This document shows, piece after piece, positions 25,708-33,243 of a DNA stretch of 46,159 nt. The stretch is taken from the NCBI GenBank assembly GCA_018649665.1, contig JABIHL010000073.1, positions 1 through 46,159 of the forward strand, given 5' to 3'. The number at the start of each line of letters is the position of its first letter. Position 1 is the stretch's first letter. This stretch comes from Chloroflexota bacterium. GTDB lineage: Bacteria > Chloroflexota > Dehalococcoidia > Lucifugimonadales > Lucifugimonadaceae. The position numbers were made by a program, and so were the translations under genes. The notes under the pieces are model-generated. The model made no database searches, had not been told where the DNA came from, and worked only from the letters and a program-made list of their open reading frames with translations.

Positions 25708-28518
25708 TTGCCCGGCATTCACGAAGATATTCTTATAGCACTCGATTTGGAAACGACCGGAATCAACTCCAGCACCGACCACATCATTGAAGTTGGAGCG
25801 GTGAAGTTCAAAGGCGATGAGCAGGTCGACACGCTTAGCCTTTTGGTGAATCCCCAGAGGAAACTTTCGAGCTTCATCATCGGACTGACCGGGATTACGC
25901 AGAGCGATGTCGACTCTGCGCCTGACTGGGATGACGTGAAGGCGGAAGTCGCTGACTTCATATCGGGTGTACCGATCATCGGTCATAACGTCGGTTTCGA
26001 TGCTTCATTCTTGCGTTCGCATGGCGTGAAACCAGACGGCCTATACGACACGATGTCGATGTCAGAAATCGCCTTGCCAGCCGGACCCGAATATAGTTTG
26101 GGTCGGCTATCGCAGAGGTTTGGGTTTATTCACGACAATCCGCACCGTGCATTGTCGGATGCACTCGCTACTCGGGACCTGTTCCTTCATTTGCTCGGAA
26201 TTATCGAAGGCTTCGACCGTGCTGTAATCGCGCAAATCAAATTGCTTGGAGAAAAAGCGAATACTCCGCTAGGAGCACTGGCTGCGCGGATAATCGCCGG
26301 TGATGACTCGCCATTTCTACCGACCAGCGACAGCTTGACTGGTATCGACCCGAAAGAACTGGGATTACGCCTTCGTTCAGCTTCCAAAATACCGTCTGTC
26401 GAACCACATAAATACGACCAAGATGAAACGGATGCCCAAAAGGTTTCCGACGCGGTCGACGATATTTTTGGAATCGGCGGTTCATTAGAAAAGTCACTGC
26501 CGGGATTCGAATCGAGACCTGAGCAGGGCGAAATGGCAAAAGCTGTTTCGGATGCCATTGAATCTGGCGAACATCTGATCGTTGAAGCTGGCACGGGTGT
26601 CGGCAAGTCATTGGCGTATCTAGTGCCCTCGGTTCTCACTGCGATCAGGTCGGGCAAGAAAGTTGTTATCTCTACTAATACGATTAATCTGCAAGAACAG
26701 CTCATTGGTAAAGATGTTGCTATCACCTCGGCGGCTTTGTCGGAGTACGGCGAGGCTGCCGACAAAATGCGAGCTACGCAGTTGAAGGGACGAGCGAACT
26801 ACGTTTGTTTCAAACGATGGCAAAATGCTGTTCTCACCACCGACCCCAACGATCTCGAATCGAAGCTGCTGTCTAAGTTGCTCGTGTGGATGCAAAAAAC
26901 CGAGACCGGTGACCGAAGCGAACTGGCACTAGGACGACTCACATCTTTGTTCGGTCGTTTTTCTGCCCAAGGCGCAGTTATGTGCCCGTCGAACGAAGGA
27001 CCTTGTTTCTTGCGTAAAGCTCGGAATCAAGCGAACGCTTCGAATGTAGTAATAATAAATCACGCACTTCTAATGTCGGATATTGCGATGGGCGGAGGAT
27101 TACTCCCGGATCACGACGTATTGGTTGTGGATGAAGCTCATCATCTTGAATCGGCGGCGACGAATCATCTTGGATTTTCTGTCAACCAATTCCAACTTGA
27201 GAACGAGCTTCGTCAACTGACTGGTAACCGCGGCATTCTGGCAAAACTTGCTTCGTCGATTACCAAAGGGGTAGTGAACGCACTCGACGCCTCGACAAAC
27301 GTTGCGGCACAAGCGACTGAAGCCGTAGAAGCGGCTGTTCAAAATTCGTCAATAATGTTCGATATGGCGGCGAAAATTGCTGCCGAAATGGCAACCGGCT
27401 CCCAACAGCAGCCAGAACTACGAATTACCGATTATGTTCGCCGCCAACCTTCTTGGAGTGATCTCGAGATTGCGTGGGAGAACGCCAATACTCGATTGCT
27501 GGAAGTATCGGCGTATCTAGCCGAACTGTGCGAACAAGCGTCAGCGACTAAGGACAGTTCAGCTGAAGGACTCGTTCTTGATGCCTACGCTGTGAAAGAC
27601 ACGATCGAATCGTCGGCTACCTCGCTTCGCGAAGCAATTCCTGAACCTCAAGACGACAGCGTTTATTGGCTGCGCGGTCAGTCAGGCAATCGCGGGACAA
27701 ATATCAACGGCGCCCCGCTAGATGTTTCGAAAAAGCTGAACCAGGCTTTGTTCGAGGGCGACAAATCGGTGATTCTCACCGGCGCGACTATTGCCTACGA
27801 AAAGTCGTTCGAGCGCTACCGAAATTCGATTGGTCTAGAGACTGGCAACGATCTTGTGCTGGGATCTCCATACGATTACAAAAAGAACACGCTAATTGCA
27901 GTTCCTGAAGACATGCCATCCCCTGGTGAGCCTGGATTCGCGAATGCGACTGCCGATGTGTTGATCGACATTGCGCGCTCTAGTGCTGGTCGGGTGCTCG
28001 TATTGTTCACTTCGATATCGGCCCTTGATAACGCCAGAAAAGCAATCGCTTCGGTATTAGGCAAAGAAGGCATTCGAGTGATCGCTCAGGGGGCGGACGG
28101 CTCGCCTGCACGAATAATGCGAATGCTGGCCGAAGAAGGTCAGACTATCGCATTGGGAACAAGTAGCCTCTGGGAAGGTGTTGACCTTCAGGGAGCATCA
28201 TTAGATGCGCTGGTGATGGCAAGATTGCCATTCCCAGTACCATCGGACCCGATCGTGGCGGCTCGTAGTGAGCTGTTCGAAGATGGGTTCAGTGAATACA
28301 GTATTCCTGAAGCAGTACAGCGATTCCGGCAGGGTTTTGGTCGCCTTATTCGGTCTCGCACCGACCGCGGCGTGTTTGTGATCCTCGACAATAGAATTGT
28401 GACCAAGCAATACGGTGTGAAATTCCAACGATCATTACCAAGATGTACTGTTCGTCGGGTTAGTACAGAGCGCTTATTTCCTTTATTGGAGAGCTGGCGC
28501 GATGGGACATTTGAGTGA
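25708..28518 (+). CDS. dinG: Exonuclease-helicase of the DinG family
   Basis: This is 936 residues from a TTG at 25708. The N-terminal 170 residues are a DEDDh 3'-5' exonuclease domain (LIALDLETTG, IGHNVGFDASF, HRALSDALATRD), like the DNA polymerase III epsilon fold. A superfamily-2 XPD/DinG helicase follows, with Walker A VEAGTGVGKSLAY near residue 295, VVDEAHHLES as DEAH box, and the C-terminal LGTSSLWEGVDL and QGFGRLIRSRTDRG. Cysteines in RANYVCFKRW, VMCPSNEG and GPCFLRKAR sit where the iron-sulfur cluster of DinG/XPD is found, though I see only three. It likely processes R-loops or repair intermediates. It overlaps the glycosylase gene by 4 nt. Confidence 0.9.
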   Translation: MPGIHEDILIALDLETTGINSSTDHIIEVGAVKFKGDEQVDTLSLLVNPQRKLSSFIIGLTGITQSDVDSAPDWDDVKAEVADFISGVPIIGHNVGFDASFLRSHGVKPDGLYDTMSMSEIALPAGPEYSLGRLSQRFGFIHDNPHRALSDALATRDLFLHLLGIIEGFDRAVIAQIKLLGEKANTPLGALAARIIAGDDSPFLPTSDSLTGIDPKELGLRLRSASKIPSVEPHKYDQDETDAQKVSDAVDDIFGIGGSLEKSLPGFESRPEQGEMAKAVSDAIESGEHLIVEAGTGVGKSLAYLVPSVLTAIRSGKKVVISTNTINLQEQLIGKDVAITSAALSEYGEAADKMRATQLKGRANYVCFKRWQNAVLTTDPNDLESKLLSKLLVWMQKTETGDRSELALGRLTSLFGRFSAQGAVMCPSNEGPCFLRKARNQANASNVVIINHALLMSDIAMGGGLLPDHDVLVVDEAHHLESAATNHLGFSVNQFQLENELRQLTGNRGILAKLASSITKGVVNALDASTNVAAQATEAVEAAVQNSSIMFDMAAKIAAEMATGSQQQPELRITDYVRRQPSWSDLEIAWENANTRLLEVSAYLAELCEQASATKDSSAEGLVLDAYAVKDTIESSATSLREAIPEPQDDSVYWLRGQSGNRGTNINGAPLDVSKKLNQALFEGDKSVILTGATIAYEKSFERYRNSIGLETGNDLVLGSPYDYKKNTLIAVPEDMPSPGEPGFANATADVLIDIARSSAGRVLVLFTSISALDNARKAIASVLGKEGIRVIAQGADGSPARIMRMLAEEGQTIALGTSSLWEGVDLQGASLDALVMARLPFPVPSDPIVAARSELFEDGFSEYSIPEAVQRFRQGFGRLIRSRTDRGVFVILDNRIVTKQYGVKFQRSLPRCTVRRVSTERLFPLLESWRDGTFE

Positions 28519-29450
28519 CGATAACTGACAACGCTTCGACAACTACGAACTCGGTGCAACTGCCCGTAGGCTACGTCGATATTTCGGCGACTCTCGACGG
28601 TGGTCAAGCTTTTCGATGGTGGCCGGAAGAATCAGGCGGATATCGAGGCGTTGTTGGGCGTCGTACAGTGAACGTCAGCGAGATCGACGGTGGAGTGGTC
28701 GTCACACCTCGTGATGGCAAAGGGGTCGAAGGACTTGAGCACACTATGCTCGAATATCTTGGTCACGATCAAGACATCGAAGGATTTCGTACCCGATTTG
28801 CCGATGACCCATGCTTAGGACCTGCACTGCGTGGTTATTCAGGTCTTCGAGTACTCCGCCAAGATCCGTGGGAAGCCTTATTTGGCTTCATCACCTCAAG
28901 TACATCGAATATTCCGAGAATCAAACTCAACGTTGGATCGGCAGCCGAACGGCTTGGGTACTCAGTAGGACCGGAAGCCAGAGACGTTACATTCCCCGAA
29001 CCTGAAGTGGTAGCCGAAGCCGGTGAACAATTCCTGCGTGATCTGGGTTTTGGATTCCGAGCCAAATATATTGCACCGGCTGCAGAAGCCGTCGCATCGG
29101 GTCAGTTGCGGTTAGCCGATCTCAGAGAGGCATCATATTCGGATGCCCGAGAGGCGCTTGTTGCCCTTCACGGCGTTGGCGAGAAAGTAGCCGACTGCGT
29201 ACTGGCGTTCTCGTTAGATAAGCCGGAGTCGTTCATTGTCGATCGACACATTCTGCGTGCATTGCACAAGTGGTACGACCTGCCTGAAAAGGCATCGCTG
29301 AGTTATGCCGCTGATTGGGCACGTGATTTCTTTGGAGAGCACTCAGCACTAGCGAATCAGTACATGTTCCATCGCGAGCGTCTTGCACGTCGTGCTTCGG
29401 AGTGGGGCGGCACACACGTCGAGCGTGCATTGCCTGAGGACGAGGTTTAG
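28515..29450 (+). CDS. ogg: 8-oxoguanine DNA glycosylase, OGG1 type
   Basis: This is 311 residues from a GTG that overlaps the upstream stop (GTGA). An OGG N-terminal domain (LDGGQAFRWWPE) precedes the HhH-GPD domain with HGVGEKVADC. Lys224 is the expected Schiff-base nucleophile, and Asp243 in IVDRH lies 19 residues later, the same spacing as Lys249/Asp268 in human OGG1. It should excise 8-oxoguanine and cut the backbone by beta-elimination. Coupling to a DinG-family exonuclease-helicase suggests a joint repair unit. It ends directly against the convergent CCA gene with no spacing. Confidence 0.9.
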   Translation: MTITDNASTTTNSVQLPVGYVDISATLDGGQAFRWWPEESGGYRGVVGRRTVNVSEIDGGVVVTPRDGKGVEGLEHTMLEYLGHDQDIEGFRTRFADDPCLGPALRGYSGLRVLRQDPWEALFGFITSSTSNIPRIKLNVGSAAERLGYSVGPEARDVTFPEPEVVAEAGEQFLRDLGFGFRAKYIAPAAEAVASGQLRLADLREASYSDAREALVALHGVGEKVADCVLAFSLDKPESFIVDRHILRALHKWYDLPEKASLSYAADWARDFFGEHSALANQYMFHRERLARRASEWGGTHVERALPEDEV

Positions 29451-30725
29451 TTACTTCGTCAGGAAGCCGGGAAGTCGACTCTTTGCGAGATCGATCTCTT
29501 CTTGCTTAGTGCTGACTTTGCCGTCGAGTTTTGCCCTGCGCACAATGTCGATTAACTGACCGATTATTGGTCCTTGCGGGATACCGATCTCCAAAAGATC
29601 ATCACCGGTGATTTCTGGCTTGATGAACCGGATTTTCTCAACGTATTCAACCAGCTTGTCGCGGCGAGGCAAAGGTGGTCCGGCAAGTATGTAGGCGCTG
29701 ATCGAAGCTAGCGGAATCGCTCGTAGTAAATCCGAAACTTCACTTGGAGCGAGGTTTGGCTGATCCAAAACTGCCACATGCTTGGCAAGTTGTGCGTTAC
29801 CTGTGATTGATTCACCCCATGCCGGGGGGGCGTCGAATCTTTGCACAACCTGTTTCGATTCGTCTTCGTTTAGGCCGAACGTAGTGATAGCCAAAAGATC
29901 GGGAAGTTCAGTTGAAGCCACTTCCTGTTCCGATTGATCGGATAACACCTGGAGAGCTTTGGTTCCGATTCGAAGCCCTGGGCTAATTGCGGCGAGTAGT
30001 CCGATTTCCTCGGACATTCGCAACATTTCGACTCGATTCGGTTCTGATAGCACTAGTTCAAATTCGTTCCGTACCCGCGTTCCGCTTAGCCGATCGATGT
30101 TTGGCAGAGATTTAGATATAAGTTCGTTCGTGCGGGAATCGAGGTTGAACCCAAGACGAACTGCGTATCGCACTGCTCGGAAAATTCGAGTGGGATCATC
30201 GACGAAACTAGCGTCGTGTAGCACTTTGATCCGCTTGCGCATCACATCGCCGAATCCGTTCTTTGGATCAACGAGAGTTCCCCAGTCAGATCCTGCCAAC
30301 GAGATCGCCATCGCGTTTACCGTGAAGTCTCGTCGTTTCAGATCGTCATCTATCGACGAAACCGAGACATCAGGAAGTGCGGCTGAGTCGGCGTAGGATT
30401 CAGCTCGGGCTGTTACTACGTCGATCGATGAAACATCGGAAAATATTCCTGAAGTTCTGATTTTGAATGTAAGAAACTGCGATTCATCGGGCGTGGCAGC
30501 TCCGATTCGAGAAGCAAGCTCCTGAGAGAACGTTTTGGCATTACCGACCACAGATAGGTCAATATCGCCAGGCGTTCGGTCGAGGATCAGATCGCGAACG
30601 ATTCCACCGACGACGTAAACGCCATCGACGCTGTCGAGTTCACTCGATATATCGCGACAGAGTTCGAACACGCGTCTGTATTCGGCAGAGGATTTTGATG
30701 TGAGAAGCTGGGAAAGGTTGGGCAT
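29451..30725 (-). CDS. cca: tRNA nucleotidyltransferase / poly(A) polymerase family protein (CCA-adding)
   Basis: This 424-residue class II nucleotidyltransferase has the head-domain motif VGGIVRDLILDRTPGDIDLSVVG with the two catalytic aspartates. It is followed by the RRDFTVNAMAI neck motif and the RIFRAVRYAVRLGF block. SGTRVRNEFELVL completes the conserved core. The family adds CCA to tRNA 3' ends, or only A or CC in split systems; this sequence alone does not decide. The ATG has no Shine-Dalgarno, and a CATAAT box lies 8 nt upstream. It is divergent from the selenoprotein candidate with a 130-bp shared promoter region. Confidence 0.9.
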   Translation of the reverse strand: MPNLSQLLTSKSSAEYRRVFELCRDISSELDSVDGVYVVGGIVRDLILDRTPGDIDLSVVGNAKTFSQELASRIGAATPDESQFLTFKIRTSGIFSDVSSIDVVTARAESYADSAALPDVSVSSIDDDLKRRDFTVNAMAISLAGSDWGTLVDPKNGFGDVMRKRIKVLHDASFVDDPTRIFRAVRYAVRLGFNLDSRTNELISKSLPNIDRLSGTRVRNEFELVLSEPNRVEMLRMSEEIGLLAAISPGLRIGTKALQVLSDQSEQEVASTELPDLLAITTFGLNEDESKQVVQRFDAPPAWGESITGNAQLAKHVAVLDQPNLAPSEVSDLLRAIPLASISAYILAGPPLPRRDKLVEYVEKIRFIKPEITGDDLLEIGIPQGPIIGQLIDIVRRAKLDGKVSTKQEEIDLAKSRLPGFLTK

Positions 30726-30733
30726 TTACGCTG

Positions 30734-30739
30734 ATTATG
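30734..30739 (-). promoter_or_regulatory. -10 box of a probable leaderless promoter for the CCA enzyme
   Basis: CATAAT on the minus strand ends 8 nt before the ATG at 30725, with no Shine-Dalgarno in between. The transcript would start at or just before the start codon. Confidence 0.42.
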
Positions 30740-30855
30740 GTGCTTGATATCAAATACTAAGCGTTAAACCCAAATCTTTGCCTGAATGATTTGATGTAGC
30801 GTTGCTAGACTTTGTCGGAATGCGCGAGAGACTAGCGAAAGAATAGTTGTTAGCA

Positions 30856-31491
30856 ATGTCAGAAAATACGACAGTCAAGATCGATGTATTCATCGACTAC
30901 ACCTGACCATGGGTTCGACAGGCCGGCATTTGGCTGGCCAGGGTGAAAGAAGAACTTGGGGATGACCTCGAGATCAACTGGCGAAGTTTTGCTTTGGAGC
31001 AGGTTAACTCCAAAGAAGGCGAAGACTGGAAAGCATGGGATCAGGGCGCCGACTACGTGAGTCGAGGTCTCTGGTCGCTCCGAGGCGGTATCGCTGCACG
31101 CGCACAGGGAACTGCAGCACACAACGACTATATGGAAAAGATTCTTCACGCCAAGCACGTCGAACGCGAAGACGTGCGCACTCGTGAATCGGTCATAGCT
31201 ATTGCTGCTTCTGCTGACCTAAATATCGATGAGTTCACGGCTGTTCTTGACGATCCTGAATCTCTCGCGCAGATTGGGATAGATCATGAAGAGGCGCTTA
31301 CGCATGGTGTGTTCGGTACTCCGACTTTCGTATTCGAGGATGGAACAGCCGCTTTCTTGAAAATGTTCACTCCTCCTGAAGATGAATCGATGAGTGCGTT
31401 CAAAGACTTCATGGGTATTGCTAGTGGTCGTAAATACTTTGGTGAACTAAAACGTCCGCAACCACCTTGGCCTCGCGGCGTTCAGGATTAA
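30856..31491 (+). CDS. DsbA/FrnE-family thioredoxin-fold protein with in-frame TGA, candidate selenoprotein
   Basis: The ORF track begins at a GTG (30943), but the frame continues upstream through one TGA (30904-30906) to an ATG at 30856, giving 211 residues, a normal FrnE-type length. The reconstructed start is MSENTTVKIDVFIDYT-U-PWVRQAGIWLARVKEEL. The TGA occupies the nucleophilic Cys position of the family's DYTCPWC motif. The second motif position is Val17+3, so a resolving Cys is absent. Downstream, INWRSFALEQVN, the alpha-helical insert, and GVFGTPTFVFEDG with the cis-Pro loop (GTPT) are intact. A GC hairpin follows the TGA. It lies 12 nt before rnc. The role is inferred as cytoplasmic thiol/selenol redox chemistry. 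The alternative is a nonsense or sequencing error. Confidence 0.75.
30921..30939 (+). promoter_or_regulatory. SECIS-like hairpin downstream of the in-frame TGA
   Basis: GGCCGGC and GCTGGCC form seven consecutive pairs (one G-U) closed by the loop ATTTG. The stem begins 14 nt after the TGA, and the loop begins 21 nt after it, inside the 16-37 nt range I recall for bacterial SECIS elements. The loop contains one G, but at its last position rather than among the first two, so the fit to the consensus is partial. Confidence 0.5.
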
Positions 31492-31503
31492 GACTGCACC
31501 CCA

Positions 31504-32226
31504 TTGCCGACATCACCGCTTGAAATAGACGATCTCATTGCGATCGAAAGTGCGCTGGACGTCACGTTCATTGATCGTGATCTTCTCATGCTGGCGCTCA
31601 CTCATCAGTCATATATAAACGAACATCCCGACGAGCTTCCAGTTTCTAACGAAAGATTAGAGTTCCTAGGCGATTCGATCGTGGGAATGATTGTTGCCGA
31701 TCGGTTGTACGTAGGTGCTCCCAATCTGCCAGAAGGCGATCTCACGGTTCGGCGTTCGCAGGTCGTTCGAAGGGAAACATTGGCTGCTGCTGCCAGATCG
31801 ATCGGCTTAAGCGAGTGGTTAGTGATGGGACGGGGCGAATCTGCGGCTGGCGGGGCGGATCGAACATCTAACCTTGCCGATTCGTTTGAAGCTATCGTTG
31901 GAGCGGTTTTCATAGATCAGGGATACGAACAGGCTTATTCGTTCGTTAACCAGTGGTTGGGTCCATATGTCGACGACGCACTCCGAACCGAAACTCAAAA
32001 GGATCCGAAGTCGCTATTGCAGGAACATTTACAAGGGAACGGCAGCAAGCCTCCTCGTTATCGTCTAGTCTCGGAATCGGGCTTACCAAGCGAAACTGTT
32101 TTTACGATGGAAGTCGTTATCGACGGCGAAGCCATTGCGTCAGGCATAGGATCGAGAAAAATTGATGCAGAACGGGAAGCCGCTGCACGAGCACTAAACA
32201 TACTTGAGTCCAACTCAAACGAATAA
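31504..32226 (+). CDS. rnc: Ribonuclease III
   Basis: This is 240 residues from a TTG at 31504. The catalytic signature NERLEFLGDSIVGM holds the metal-binding acids, with further Asp and Glu in LADSFEAIVGAVFIDQGY. A double-stranded RNA-binding domain fills the last 75 residues (DPKSLLQEHLQ to KIDAEREAAARALNIL). It cuts double-stranded regions in rRNA precursors and structured RNAs. It lies between the candidate selenoprotein and ftsY in one apparent operon; rnc-ftsY adjacency is common in bacteria. Confidence 0.96.
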   Translation: MPTSPLEIDDLIAIESALDVTFIDRDLLMLALTHQSYINEHPDELPVSNERLEFLGDSIVGMIVADRLYVGAPNLPEGDLTVRRSQVVRRETLAAAARSIGLSEWLVMGRGESAAGGADRTSNLADSFEAIVGAVFIDQGYEQAYSFVNQWLGPYVDDALRTETQKDPKSLLQEHLQGNGSKPPRYRLVSESGLPSETVFTMEVVIDGEAIASGIGSRKIDAEREAAARALNILESNSNE

Positions 32227-32273
32227 CGTTAGATTCGCAAAAACGGCTAGATCACTGAAAAGAGGAACCGACA

Positions 32274-33206
32274 CTGTTCGGCGTATTTAAAAAGAAAGAA
32301 AAAACTGCTGAAAGTTCGGCGAAGACAGGATCTGCCTGGCGAGGTCGACTTGGTGGGATTTTCAGTCGTTCGAAAATAGATGACGACTTTTGGGATGAAC
32401 TCGAAGAAGCACTCGTTGTCTCTGACGTTGGCGTGAATACCACGATGAGTTTGATCGACGATCTCCGAGACGTCGTCAAAGACGAATCGATCAAAGAGCC
32501 AGATCAGGTTCGAGTGCGAATGCGCGACCTGATCGCCGAGATGCTCACCGATTCCACTAACGTTGATCCGATTCCTGATGACGAACCAGTGGTATTACTG
32601 GTCGTTGGCGTGAACGGTGCAGGAAAAACAACTTCGATTGCAAAAATCGTTGATGTGGCTAAGACTGAAGGCAAGAACATAATGCTCGCCGCGGCAGATA
32701 CGTTTCGCGCCGGAGCAATTGAGCAGATTAAGATATGGGGCGACCGCCTCGATGTCCCAGTGATCGCGCAATCTGCTGGTAGCGACCCCGGGGCCGTTGC
32801 GTTCGATGCTCTAAATGCCGCAAGAGCACGGAATGTTGATCTATTGATTATCGATACGGCTGGCAGGCTGCACACTACGCACAACCTGATGGAAGAACTT
32901 CGTAAGGTTCGAGGAATCGTAGAGAAGAATGGTTCAGGATTTACCGAACGAATTATGCTTGTTATCGACGGCACCACCGGACAAAACGGAATGATTCAGG
33001 CTAAATCGTTCACCGAAGCCGTTAACTGCAATGGCGTATTTCTTACGAAGCTGGACGGCACGGCTAAGGGTGGGGTAGCGCTCGCTATCGCAGGGGAATT
33101 AGGATTGCCGATCTGGTTCATTGGAACCGGAGAGAAATCATCTGACATGTCTGCATTCGATTCAGACGCTTTCGCATCAGCCTTGCTTCCGGAGCCAAAT
33201 AGCTAG
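32274..33206 (+). CDS. ftsY: Signal recognition particle receptor FtsY, CTG start
   Basis: The track starts at GTG 32433, but the frame is open upstream to a TGA at 32256 and encodes the missing N domain (FGVFKKKEK, FWDELEEALVVSDVGVNTT). No ATG, GTG or TTG exists in that stretch. A CTG at 32274 with GAGG about 9 nt upstream gives MFGVFKKKEK, a typical FtsY beginning, and 310 residues. GTPase motifs are VGVNGAGKTT (about residue 112), DTFRAGAIEQ, IDTAGRLHTT and TKLDGTAKGG. It docks SRP-bound ribosomes at the membrane. The SRP RNA of the same system is encoded at 14032. Confidence 0.93.
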   Translation: MFGVFKKKEKTAESSAKTGSAWRGRLGGIFSRSKIDDDFWDELEEALVVSDVGVNTTMSLIDDLRDVVKDESIKEPDQVRVRMRDLIAEMLTDSTNVDPIPDDEPVVLLVVGVNGAGKTTSIAKIVDVAKTEGKNIMLAAADTFRAGAIEQIKIWGDRLDVPVIAQSAGSDPGAVAFDALNAARARNVDLLIIDTAGRLHTTHNLMEELRKVRGIVEKNGSGFTERIMLVIDGTTGQNGMIQAKSFTEAVNCNGVFLTKLDGTAKGGVALAIAGELGLPIWFIGTGEKSSDMSAFDSDAFASALLPEPNS

Positions 33207-33243
33207 ACAGGAACTGGCTTTGAAGTACTACTTCCCCAACTAA

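Noticed and set aside
26187-26765. 192-residue minus-strand ORF inside dinG
   Set aside because: It is Ser/Pro-rich shadow coding opposite the Walker A region of the helicase.
30943-31491. The ORF-track start (GTG 30943) as the true beginning of the DsbA-like gene
   Set aside because: It removes the first strand and the active-site motif of the thioredoxin fold, which are encoded in the same frame upstream across a single TGA.
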